From: Prevotella sp. khp7
GTDB taxonomy: Bacteria; Bacteroidota; Bacteroidia; Bacteroidales; Bacteroidaceae
Assembly (NCBI RefSeq): GCF_900109055.1
Contig: NZ_FOIV01000001.1
Span: forward strand, 248,001 to 312,000
Direction: 5' to 3'
Length of the DNA: 64,000 bases
Shown: in pieces, positions 39,761 through 47,157 of the stretch
Position numbering within the stretch: position 1 is the first letter of the stretch
Layout of the letters: each line of letters starts with the position of its first letter
Notes under the pieces: model-generated
The model's database searches: none
Told to the model about the DNA's origin: nothing
What the model saw: the letters and a program-made list of their open reading frames with translations, nothing else
Translations under genes and position numbers: made by a program

Positions 39761-41659
39761 ATGAAGAAACTATTAATGTGTATGCTTGTAGCCAGCCTTT
39801 CGGCTTCGACTATGGCACAAGAGAAATTTGAGACAGGAAAACCCGGCGACGACAATTATCGTTACTTGGATCAGTACCAGGCACTTAAAGATTACATCGA
39901 CTATTCAAAATACCCCAATTTCAAACTCGGAGCAGGCACAACCGTCAACGACTATCTTAACAACTCCACGTTTAAAAACCTAATCAATAAGAACTTCAGC
40001 GAGACTGTTGCTGGTAACGCCATGAAAATGGCCAGTTGTGTGGATGGCAATGGCAACATGAATTTCGAAACCGTGAAGAAATATGTCCAGGCTGCCACCG
40101 AGGCGGGACTCAGCGTCTATGGTCACACCCTCGCTTGGCATTCACAGCAGCCCAAAGCTTGGTTACTCAAGTTGATTGGCGACAAGCCGGACCCAACATC
40201 CGAAGAGACTTATACCGTTGTAGCCAGCAAGGACTTTACTAAAAACCAGAGTGTCGGCTGGACATCGGATAAGACAGATTTTGGTTTCTCTACCAACTTC
40301 GACTCCACTAACGGTCTAATCGTGAAGTGCACTAAACAGAACACCAACGCGTGGGATGTTCAGTTCCAAGCTATGACCGATATTCCCCTCACTGCTGGTA
40401 AGACCTACAAGATGACCATCACCGTTAAAGGTTCAAAGGCAGGAAAGATGACTGGTCACTTAGGCGACTGGAACACCAACAACGACAGCGATCCCGCCAC
40501 AGGATTTAATATCAGCTACGATTTCACAACCGATTGGCAGGATATCGCTATTGACGTAAAGCCCACCATCGACGGAAACTTCTTGCTTTTGCAGGTTAAC
40601 ACCGTCGACTTCACCGGTGACGTTTATATCAAGAACATCAAGTTCGAAGGTAATCAGGGTAAGATGATTCCTCAGACCAAGCAAGAGATGTACGATGCAC
40701 TCGTAGGTGCAATGGATCAATGGATCAAAGGTATGATGGAAGCCTGCAATGGAAAGGTGAAGGCTTGGGATCTCGTCAACGAGGCCGTCTCTGGCGGCGG
40801 CGACGATGGCGAAGGTAACTACCTGTTGCAGCACTCTACTGCTTACAGCCCCAATGGTAATCCCGATGCCACATGGGATGTAGGCGGCGACGCTTTCTTC
40901 TGGCAAGACTATCTGGGCGACCTCGACTACATTCGTCAGGCTTGCCGACTGGCCCGCAAGTATGGTCCCGAGGACATCAAGCTCTTCATCAACGACTATA
41001 ACCTCGAGTCAGACTGGGACGACAATAAAAAGTTGAAGTCGCTCATCAACTGGATCAAGAAATGGGAGGCAGATGGTGTGACCAAGATCGACGGTATCGG
41101 TACTCAGATGCACATTTCCTACCACGAAGATAGTGGTATACTAAATAGCAGAAAACAGCACATCACCAAGATGTTCGAGCTATTGGCTAATTCGGGCAAG
41201 CTGGTCCGCGTCAGCGAGATGGATATGGGCTATGTTATAAGTGGTACTTACCCTAACGAGAATAAAGTCTACACAAATACGATTACCGAGGCACAGCATA
41301 AGAAAATGGCTGAGTTCTATGAGTGGATTGTCAAGGAGTATTTCCGTATTATCCCGCCCGCCCAGCAGTGGGGTATCTGTCAGTGGTGTCCTACCGATGC
41401 ACCCGCCAACAGCGGCTGGCGCGCTAGCGAGCCTGTTGGTATCTGGGATCTCGATTTCTACCGCAAGCATGTCTATGCCGGATTCGTACGCGGACTTGCT
41501 GGAGGAGAGCCAACTGCTATCAACGGTATCAATGCCGACAAAACTATCGACACCTCGAAGGGCATCTACAAAATCAATGGTGTACGAATGTCAGAGAAAT
41601 CACTCAGCGATCTACCTTCCGGTCTCTACATCGTTAACGGGAAAAAGGTAGTTAAATAA
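39761..41659 (+). CDS. Exported GH10 endo-1,4-beta-xylanase with an inserted carbohydrate-binding module
   Basis: The 632-residue protein has a signal peptide (residues 1-19, ending TMAQ). The GH10 barrel is split. Its first part is about 25-145 (KLGAGTTVNDYLNN, GHTLAWHSQQPKAWL). A CBM4/9-like jelly-roll insert runs about 150-305 (YTVVASKDFTKNQSVGWTSD, WDVQFQAMTDIPLTAGKTYKMTITVKG, VYIKNIKFEG). The barrel resumes from about 310 with the acid/base Glu in WDLVNEAVSG and the nucleophile Glu in VRVSEMDMG. The C-terminal 30 residues (GIYKINGVRMSEKSLSDLPSGLYIVNGKKV) resemble a short sorting/secretion tail. It hydrolyses internal xylan bonds. This split design is known in Prevotella xylanases. No other xylan gene is adjacent. 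Confidence 0.96.
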   Translation: MKKLLMCMLVASLSASTMAQEKFETGKPGDDNYRYLDQYQALKDYIDYSKYPNFKLGAGTTVNDYLNNSTFKNLINKNFSETVAGNAMKMASCVDGNGNMNFETVKKYVQAATEAGLSVYGHTLAWHSQQPKAWLLKLIGDKPDPTSEETYTVVASKDFTKNQSVGWTSDKTDFGFSTNFDSTNGLIVKCTKQNTNAWDVQFQAMTDIPLTAGKTYKMTITVKGSKAGKMTGHLGDWNTNNDSDPATGFNISYDFTTDWQDIAIDVKPTIDGNFLLLQVNTVDFTGDVYIKNIKFEGNQGKMIPQTKQEMYDALVGAMDQWIKGMMEACNGKVKAWDLVNEAVSGGGDDGEGNYLLQHSTAYSPNGNPDATWDVGGDAFFWQDYLGDLDYIRQACRLARKYGPEDIKLFINDYNLESDWDDNKKLKSLINWIKKWEADGVTKIDGIGTQMHISYHEDSGILNSRKQHITKMFELLANSGKLVRVSEMDMGYVISGTYPNENKVYTNTITEAQHKKMAEFYEWIVKEYFRIIPPAQQWGICQWCPTDAPANSGWRASEPVGIWDLDFYRKHVYAGFVRGLAGGEPTAINGINADKTIDTSKGIYKINGVRMSEKSLSDLPSGLYIVNGKKVVK

Positions 41660-41663
41660 TATC

Positions 41664-41697
41664 AAAAGGAGCACCCATTTGGATGCTCCTTTTTTAT
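41664..41697. terminator. Terminator between the xylanase and xanthine permease genes
   Basis: The stem AAGGAGCACCC / GGATGCTCCTT (one mismatch) is followed by six Ts; it sits between convergent genes. Confidence 0.85.
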
Positions 41698-41712
41698 ATA
41701 TCCGAACAAGGT

Positions 41713-43023
41713 TTATACCTCTGCTGTCTTCTTTTCTTTCGGAAGCACCAGGTTAAGCACCACAGCCAGCAAGAATACCACGGCCACGCAGTTCTCAGCA
41801 AACACTGTCTGAATCATCTGTGGGAAAATTGCAAAGATATCCTTCACCTGTGTAAAGCCTAATCCTACGCTCAGCGACAGAGCAACAATAATCATATTAC
41901 GATCAGAGAAACCACATTTTGCCATCATACGGATACCGGCAAACATGATCGAGCCAAACATCATGATAGTACAACCACCCAGCACTGCCTGAGGGATAGT
42001 AGTTAATATTGTACCCACAGCAGGGAAAATACCACCAAGAATCATAATACACGCACCCATGGCGATGGCGAAACGGTTTACCACACCCGACATTGCGGCC
42101 AAACCAACATTCTGACTGAACGATGTAATAGGTGTACAACCAAAACATCCGGCGACACTACTTACAAAGCCATCGCACGAGATACTTGCCCCCAACTCCT
42201 TATCCTTTGGTGCACGATGCAGTGCACCTTCGCAGAGCGCACTCGTATCACCAATCGTCTCTGTAGCCGACACAAGAAATATGGCCAACACCGAGAGCAC
42301 CGCACCCAGATTGAATTCAGGTTTAAACGGCAATATTGCAGGCAATGCGACAACACCAACATCCTGTAAAGCGGCAAAATTCACCATTCCCATGCAAACA
42401 GAAAGGATGTAGCCTGCAATCAAACCTATCAGCACTGAAAGTGAGCGCAGGAATCCCTTCGCAAATACTTGAAATGCCAGACATACAAGCAAGGTAAAAG
42501 AACCTACAATCCAGTTATGGGTTGCACCGAAGTCAGCAGCCCCCTGGCCTCCTGCAAACGAGTTTGCACCAATAGGCAGTAAAGAAAAACCGATGGCAGT
42601 CACCACTGTTGCAGCAACAACAGGCGAGATGATGCCAATCCAATAACGGGCAAAGAGTCCCAACAGTCCTTCGATGATACCACCGATAATCACAGCACCA
42701 ATCAATGTACCCATGCCAAAGGTAGAACCCACGAAGATGGCTACAGAGAGAAAAGTGAAACTAATACCCATCACGATAGGCAGCCGCGATCCTATACGCC
42801 ATACGGGATAAAGTTGAATCAAAGTACCGATGCCCGCAATCACCATACAGTTCTGTATCAGCGCCGCACTGATTGTCGAGTCGATGCCAACCACGTTGGC
42901 CAGAATAATAATAGGCGTAATGTTACTTACAAACATTGCCAACACATGCTGCAAGCCAAAAGGTATGGCTGTCAGTACGGGCACACGCCCGTCAAGTTGA
43001 TAAAGATTAGCTTTGTCAGTCAT
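41713..43023 (-). CDS. NCS2-family xanthine/uracil permease
   Basis: The 436-residue polytopic inner-membrane protein has the NCS2 hallmarks: an N-terminal QHVLAMFVSNITPIIIL segment, the conserved SATETIGDTSALCEGAL motif in the middle with its functional Glu, and GCFGCTPITSFSQNVGLAAMSGV. It takes up purine or pyrimidine bases with H+ or Na+. It follows xpt by 11 bases on the same strand, which points to xanthine (possibly guanine) as substrate. Confidence 0.94.
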   Translation of the reverse strand: MTDKANLYQLDGRVPVLTAIPFGLQHVLAMFVSNITPIIILANVVGIDSTISAALIQNCMVIAGIGTLIQLYPVWRIGSRLPIVMGISFTFLSVAIFVGSTFGMGTLIGAVIIGGIIEGLLGLFARYWIGIISPVVAATVVTAIGFSLLPIGANSFAGGQGAADFGATHNWIVGSFTLLVCLAFQVFAKGFLRSLSVLIGLIAGYILSVCMGMVNFAALQDVGVVALPAILPFKPEFNLGAVLSVLAIFLVSATETIGDTSALCEGALHRAPKDKELGASISCDGFVSSVAGCFGCTPITSFSQNVGLAAMSGVVNRFAIAMGACIMILGGIFPAVGTILTTIPQAVLGGCTIMMFGSIMFAGIRMMAKCGFSDRNMIIVALSLSVGLGFTQVKDIFAIFPQMIQTVFAENCVAVVFLLAVVLNLVLPKEKKTAEV

Positions 43024-43034
43024 TAGTTTTAATA

Positions 43035-43658
43035 TTATTGTTTAAGTTTCAATTGTGTCTGTTCTATCTCGCGTAAGGGTTGTTCTCTGAAGCGTATGGT
43101 CTGCGTCTCCCAGTCCATTTCCTCTATAATAGCTATCGACTCCAGATGATAGCCCTCATCACGCAGGGTGCTACCCCCCATTTGTTGACCTTTCTCCACG
43201 GCAATGCCTATACCCATCACCTCACCGCCGGCCTGATGCACTAAATCTATCAACGCGTGCACAGCCTGTCCATCGGCCAGAAAATCATCAACAATCAACA
43301 CTTTGTCGGTAGCGTGCAGATATGGGCGGGATACAAACACCTGATTCATCTTCTTATGGGTAAACGAATAGGCGTTCGACACATACTTGTCATCGGTACT
43401 GTTAGCCGTCTCACTTTTCTTAGCAAACACCACAGGCACATCATACAGATCGCCCAGCATCGTGGCAATGGCTATACCACTGGCCTCTATCGTAAGAACT
43501 TTATTGACCTCAACGCCTCTGAACCTGCGCTTCAGTTCGTAGGCCATCTGTCGCATGATGTCAATGTCAATCTGATGGTTTAGGAAGTTATCTATCTTCA
43601 GGATATTACCTTGTTTGATAACACCGTCACAAAGTATTTTCTCTTCTAGGAAATTCAT
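43035..43658 (-). CDS. xpt: Xanthine phosphoribosyltransferase
   Basis: The 207-residue protein shows the type I phosphoribosyltransferase fold: KVLTIEASGIAIATMLGDLYDVPVVFAKKSE, then the PRPP loop VLIVDDFLADGQAVHALIDL (about residues 125-144). The N-terminus (MNFLEEKILCDGVIKQGNILKIDNFLNHQIDI) matches Bacillus-type Xpt. It converts xanthine and PRPP to XMP in purine salvage. First gene of a two-gene unit with the permease. I see no purine riboswitch in the 75 bases between it and the OmpH-like gene. Confidence 0.95.
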   Translation of the reverse strand: MNFLEEKILCDGVIKQGNILKIDNFLNHQIDIDIMRQMAYELKRRFRGVEVNKVLTIEASGIAIATMLGDLYDVPVVFAKKSETANSTDDKYVSNAYSFTHKKMNQVFVSRPYLHATDKVLIVDDFLADGQAVHALIDLVHQAGGEVMGIGIAVEKGQQMGGSTLRDEGYHLESIAIIEEMDWETQTIRFREQPLREIEQTQLKLKQ

Positions 43659-43683
43659 TGTTCAAAAGGGGATTTTTAGAAAC

Positions 43684-43712
43684 GAGAGGCGTTCCAGGAC
43701 GGAGCGCCTCTC
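43684..43712 (-). terminator. Terminator of the OmpH-like lipoprotein gene
   Basis: The stem GAGAGGCGTTCC / GGAGCGCCTCTC is followed on the minus strand by GTTTCTAAAAATCCCC; the weak T tract suggests partial read-through into xpt. Confidence 0.7.
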
Positions 43713-43732
43713 TACATGTGTTAACCGAAAAC

Positions 43733-44344
43733 TTACTTTTTATCCTCAGTCTTCTTAGCCGCCTCTGCATTTTTTTGAGCAGGCTTGTATCTCTTGTTCA
43801 GTCCGTTGATCACGTCCTGAGTAATATCGAGTCTCTGAGCGCCCAGCAGAATATTGTCGCCAGCTTTCGAGAGAATCAGGTCAAACTTCTTGTCGGCATT
43901 ATAATCCTTCAGGAAATGCTGAAGTGAGTCGCGCAGGGCCTCGTTAAACTTAGCAGTCTCAGAAGCCAACTCATTCTCCAGTCGTGCCTGCAGCTCCTGC
44001 AGGTCATTCTGCTGGCGCTGAATAGCAGCCTGTACACTAGCAGCCTGCTCACGGCTCTGGAAACCATTATTGTTCAATTTCTGCTGGAAGTTGTTCATTG
44101 CAGCCTGCAGTGCAGTACCCTTCGAGTTCAGGGTTGTACGGGCGTTGTTCGACTTCTTCTGAAGTGTTACACTGTAGTCCTTGGCAAAATCATACTGAGT
44201 CATCAGTGAATCAACCTCTACATAAGCAATCTTCATACCCTCGCCAGAAGCGGCCACGGGCTGTTCGTCCATCTTAGGACTTGCATTGTTACACGAAGCC
44301 ATCATAGCTGCAATGGCCAGTGCTGAGAAAATGTACTTTTTCAT
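43733..44344 (-). CDS. OmpH/Skp-family periplasmic chaperone-like lipoprotein
   Basis: The 203-residue protein has a lipoprotein signal (ALAIAAMMASC, Cys18). A Skp/OmpH domain follows: GMKIAYVEVDSLMTQYDFAKDYSV, then a long coiled coil (about residues 60-150, Gln/Asn/Ala-rich) and FDLILSKAGDNILLGAQRLDITQDVINGLNKRY. Skp proteins hold unfolded outer-membrane proteins in the periplasm as jellyfish-shaped trimers. Lipidation is unusual for classical Skp but common among Bacteroidetes relatives. The C-terminus is Lys/Ala-rich. Confidence 0.92.
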   Translation of the reverse strand: MKKYIFSALAIAAMMASCNNASPKMDEQPVAASGEGMKIAYVEVDSLMTQYDFAKDYSVTLQKKSNNARTTLNSKGTALQAAMNNFQQKLNNNGFQSREQAASVQAAIQRQQNDLQELQARLENELASETAKFNEALRDSLQHFLKDYNADKKFDLILSKAGDNILLGAQRLDITQDVINGLNKRYKPAQKNAEAAKKTEDKK

Positions 44345-44389
44345 TTCTAATATTTAATGTTTTAACGTTTATTGTCTCAATGTTAATGT

Positions 44390-44593
44390 TTACTCTTTCA
44401 CGGCAAACTTGCTTTTGGTTCTAAGTTCGCGGTCTTGGTCCATCACGCAGTGAATACCCCGCTCATTCATCGCTTCAGAGTCGTGAATATGCTGCGACTT
44501 AAACTCTCCCTGTTTCACCAACAATACTCTCACGAGGAAAAATACCATCGCGATAGCAATTATTAACGTCGATATGAGCAGAGTCTCAATCAT
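44390..44593 (-). CDS. Small single-span membrane protein
   Basis: This 67-residue protein has one N-terminal transmembrane helix (IETLLISTLIIAIAMVFFLVRVLLV) and a charged cytoplasmic tail with HIHDSEAMNERGIHCVMDQDRELR. It has its own divergent promoter (TAACTTTG, 44614-44621) and lies 45 bases upstream of the OmpH-like gene, possibly co-transcribed. The pattern looks conserved in Bacteroidetes, but the function is unknown to me. Confidence 0.78.
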   Translation of the reverse strand: MIETLLISTLIIAIAMVFFLVRVLLVKQGEFKSQHIHDSEAMNERGIHCVMDQDRELRTKSKFAVKE

Positions 44594-44599
44594 TTTTTA

Positions 44600-44607
44600 T
44601 ATCTTTG
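44600..44607 (+). promoter_or_regulatory. Minus-7 box (TATCTTTG) of the pepD operon
   Basis: TATCTTTG lies 53 bases before the pepD ATG and is only six bases from the divergent box at 44614-44621. Confidence 0.7.
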
Positions 44608-44613
44608 CGGCTG

Positions 44614-44621
44614 CAAAGTTA
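44614..44621 (-). promoter_or_regulatory. Minus-7 box (TAACTTTG) of the small membrane-protein gene
   Basis: The minus strand reads TAACTTTG, 20 bases before the ATG at 44593; the two divergent promoters face each other so closely that simultaneous use is unlikely. Confidence 0.65.
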
Positions 44622-44660
44622 ATAATAAAATAACGAAACATTACAGATTAAACATTAAAA

Positions 44661-46121
44661 ATGAATAAAAACGAATTAAAACCCGCTATTGTCTTCGAAG
44701 AATTTGCGAAGATTAACAAAATTCCCCGCCCTTCAAAGCGCGAGGAGAAGATGATTGACTACCTGAAGAACTGGGGAGAGCGCCATGGTCTCGACACCAA
44801 GGTTGACGAAACTGGCAATGTCATTATCCGTAAACCTGCCACTCCCGGTATGGAGAATCGTCAGACCGTCATCCTCCAGAGTCATATGGATATGGTATGC
44901 GACAAACTCGTTGACGTAGAGTTTGATTTCGACAACGACCCAATCCGCACTTATGTAGATGGCGAATGGCTCACAGCCGAGGGAACAACCCTTGGAGCTG
45001 ATGACGGTATCGGATGTGCCATCGAGCTAGCTATCCTTGCCTCAGATAATGTGAAGCATGGTCCGTTGGAGTGTGTCTTCACCCGTGATGAAGAGACCGG
45101 TCTTACAGGCGCAGAAGGTATGAAAGCAGGTTTCATGACGGGCGACTATCTCATCAATCTCGACTCAGAGGACGAGGGTGAGATTTTCGTATCATGCGCA
45201 GGCGGTCGCAACACTACAGCCAAGTTCACCTTTACACGTCAGGAAGCCCCCACAGGCAGTTTCTTCATCAAAGGCTCACTCAAAGGTCTTGTAGGCGGCC
45301 ACTCTGGCGACGATATCAACAAGAAGCGTGCCAACGCCATCAAGTTGCTGGCCCGTTTCATCTTCCAGACTATGAATCGCTATGATGGTGTCCTTCTGGC
45401 ACAGTTCCATTCAGGCAAGCTCCATAACGCCATTCCCCGCGACGGCTACTTCGTGATTGCCGTACCAAACGATATCAAGGAGAATGTACGTGCCGACTGG
45501 AATGTCTTTGCTGCTGACGTAGAAGACGAATTCCACGTTACTGATACCACTATGCAATTCTCAATGGAAAGTACTGATGCCGAATCCGTAATAGATTCCG
45601 CTGTTGCCAAGAAGTTCGTGTGGGCCGTTCAGGCTGTCGACAACGGAATCTACGCCATCTGTCAGGACGAAGCTCTAGGCGGCATGGTCGAGACTTCAAG
45701 CAACATCGCCAGCGTTCACAGCTCTGACACCACTATCGACATACTGTCGTCACAACGCTCTAACGTTATGTCAAACCTCGACAATATGTGTGCCACCATT
45801 CAGGCAGCCTTCGAACTTGCTGGCGCCGAAGTATTATCAAGCGATGGTTATCCAGCTTGGAAGATGAAGGCCGACTCAAAACTTCAGGAGATTGTTGTCA
45901 ACTCCTACGTCAAGCTCTTTGGCCACAAGCCCGTAGTCCGTGGCATCCATGCCGGTCTTGAGTGCGGTCTGTTCTCCGAGCGCTATCCCAATCTCGACAT
46001 GGTCAGCTTCGGTCCCACCCTCCGTTTTGTCCACACGCCCGATGAACGTCTTCACATTCCAACCGTCCAGATGGTATGGGATCACCTGCTCGATGTACTT
46101 CAAAACATTCCTCAGAAATGA
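44661..46121 (+). CDS. pepD: Aminoacyl-histidine dipeptidase (M20 family)
   Basis: The 486-residue protein shows the M20 metallopeptidase zinc-site order: VILQSHMDMVCDK (His, Asp), AEGTTLGADDGIGCAIELAIL (bridging Asp), TRDEETGLTGAEGM (Glu base and ligand) and LINLDSEDEGEIFVSCAGG, with the dimerisation lid around 200-300 and a late His in RFVHTPDERLHI. PepD hydrolyses Xaa-His and other dipeptides in the cytoplasm. Full length, no signal peptide. Its stop overlaps the following lipoprotein start (ATGA). Confidence 0.96.
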   Translation: MNKNELKPAIVFEEFAKINKIPRPSKREEKMIDYLKNWGERHGLDTKVDETGNVIIRKPATPGMENRQTVILQSHMDMVCDKLVDVEFDFDNDPIRTYVDGEWLTAEGTTLGADDGIGCAIELAILASDNVKHGPLECVFTRDEETGLTGAEGMKAGFMTGDYLINLDSEDEGEIFVSCAGGRNTTAKFTFTRQEAPTGSFFIKGSLKGLVGGHSGDDINKKRANAIKLLARFIFQTMNRYDGVLLAQFHSGKLHNAIPRDGYFVIAVPNDIKENVRADWNVFAADVEDEFHVTDTTMQFSMESTDAESVIDSAVAKKFVWAVQAVDNGIYAICQDEALGGMVETSSNIASVHSSDTTIDILSSQRSNVMSNLDNMCATIQAAFELAGAEVLSSDGYPAWKMKADSKLQEIVVNSYVKLFGHKPVVRGIHAGLECGLFSERYPNLDMVSFGPTLRFVHTPDERLHIPTVQMVWDHLLDVLQNIPQK

Positions 46122-46483
46122 AAATCTCGCGCGTACCTATTATAATTAGTATATCTGCATGCCTGCTGCTGTTCGCCTCGTGCGGACAGCAGTACAAGGC
46201 AGAGCAACGTGTGAAAGCTTTTATCGAAGAAAACATGGAGAATTCTGCCGAAATCAGCAGCCGCGACTTTGCTGATATTGGCACCACACGCCACATAAAC
46301 GACTCTTTAATTCAATTAATGCGTCATCGCGGTGCTCCAGGCTTCAAAAAAGAGATTTCCTATGCACAGGTTCCCTCTGGAGACCTTTATTACCTGAGGA
46401 TGAAGTACATACATCAAGGAGACACCCTTCAGAACACCTTCTACCTCGATAGTGAGCTGAATCAAGTTGTAGCGTTTAAATAA
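46118..46483 (+). CDS. Small lipoprotein coupled to pepD
   Basis: From the ATG at 46118 the protein has 121 residues with a lipoprotein signal (ISISACLLLFASC, Cys22). A small soluble domain follows (YKAEQRVKAFIEENMENSAEI, YYLRMKYIHQGDTLQNTFYLDSELNQVVAFK). The start overlaps the pepD stop by four bases, so translation is coupled. An earlier in-frame codon lies within pepD and would destroy the signal peptide. No family recognised. Confidence 0.78.
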   Translation: MKISRVPIIISISACLLLFASCGQQYKAEQRVKAFIEENMENSAEISSRDFADIGTTRHINDSLIQLMRHRGAPGFKKEISYAQVPSGDLYYLRMKYIHQGDTLQNTFYLDSELNQVVAFK

Positions 46484-46501
46484 CTTTTTTCGAAAAAAGT
46501 T
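46482..46501 (+). promoter_or_regulatory. 20-bp palindrome upstream of the tRNA-Ser promoter
   Basis: AACTTTTTTCGAAAAAAGTT is a perfect palindrome overlapping the stop codon of the lipoprotein gene. Its centre is 47 bases from the centre of the tRNA-Ser promoter box. The same core is found 46 bases from the tRNA-Arg box. Confidence 0.6.
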
Positions 46502-46534
46502 GGCTAAATATTTGGTGGGTTCAAAAAATAGTCG

Positions 46535-46542
46535 TACCTTTG
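46535..46542 (+). promoter_or_regulatory. Minus-7 box (TACCTTTG) of the tRNA-Ser/tRNA-Glu operon
   Basis: The TACCTTTGCACCCGCAA context is the same as that of the tRNA-Arg promoter; it lies about 50 bases before the tRNA-Ser 5' end. Confidence 0.8.
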
Positions 46543-46592
46543 CACCCGCAATCAAGGAGATAACCCCACGGTTTCTGACTCCGAGGTCCTTT

Positions 46593-46679
46593 GGAAGGAT
46601 GGGTGAGTGGCTGAAACCAGCAGTTTGCTAAACTGCCGTACGGGTTCCCGTACCGGGGGTTCGAATCCCCCTCCTTCCG
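46593..46679 (+). tRNA. tRNA-Ser (anticodon GCT)
   Basis: This 87-base class II tRNA has acceptor pairs GGAAGGA / TCCTTCC, anticodon stem-loop GCAGT TTGCTAA ACTGC, a long variable arm (CGTACGGGTTCCCGTACCG) and T loop GGTTCGAATCC. The discriminator is G; CCA is not encoded. Confidence 0.96.
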
Positions 46680-46720
46680 CAACCGAGGGGATTTCTCTGC
46701 GAGCGCATCTTTGAAATGTT

Positions 46721-46792
46721 GGTCGATTCATCTAATGGTTAGGATACAAGATTCTCAATCTTGGCATAGGGGTTCGATTCCCCTATCGACTA
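46721..46792 (+). tRNA. tRNA-Glu (anticodon CTC)
   Basis: This 72-base cloverleaf has acceptor pairs GGTCGAT / ATCGACT, anticodon stem-loop CAAGA TTCTCAA TCTTG (anticodon CTC) and T loop GGTTCGATTCC. It lies 41 bases after tRNA-Ser in one transcript. CTC reads only GAG codons, so a TTC isoacceptor should exist elsewhere. Confidence 0.93.
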
Positions 46793-46799
46793 CAAAAAT

Positions 46800-46828
46800 T
46801 AAAGCGCTGAATGATCAGCGCTTTTTCG
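46800..46828 (+). terminator. Terminator of the tRNA-Ser/tRNA-Glu operon
   Basis: The stem AAAGCGCTGA / TCAGCGCTTT with a four-base loop is followed by Ts, eight bases after tRNA-Glu. Confidence 0.92.
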
Positions 46829-47105
46829 TTTTATAGAGCTTAGTCGTATTAGACCCACATTACAAGTCTTGTAACAGGAGCTACAACATAACGCCCTGTT
46901 ATTGTTATCACTCTATTATATTAGAACTTTACCCGAAGTAAACTCCGACTCTACCCGAAGCAAGCTCCGACTTTCCGCCATGTAAACGTCACCTATATCT
47001 CGTATGCTATCTGAAAGAACCATTAATAACGTCGTAACTATCAGTCAATCAGTTAAATATACTTAATTATCACACAGATAAAGCCCAAAATATTAAAAAT
47101 AATAG
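46829..47105. other. Non-coding stretch with a short tandem repeat
   Basis: No gene is supported here. Two 20-base units (46931-46950 and 46953-46972; 18 of 20 positions identical, both beginning ACCCGAAG and ending CTCCGACT) stand 22 bases apart. The rest is AT-rich and leads into the promoter of the LruC gene. Confidence 0.7.
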
Positions 47106-47113
47106 TATATTTG
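47106..47113 (+). promoter_or_regulatory. Minus-7 box (TATATTTG) of the LruC-domain gene
   Basis: TATATTTG precedes the ATG at 47158 by 44 bases. Confidence 0.65.
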
Positions 47114-47157
47114 CAAAATAAAATTATAAAACAATTAAAAACTAACCCAACGCAATA

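Noticed and set aside
43659..43730. Purine riboswitch in front of xpt
   Set aside because: The region holds only the hairpin terminator of the OmpH-like gene; none of the conserved purine-aptamer loops are visible.
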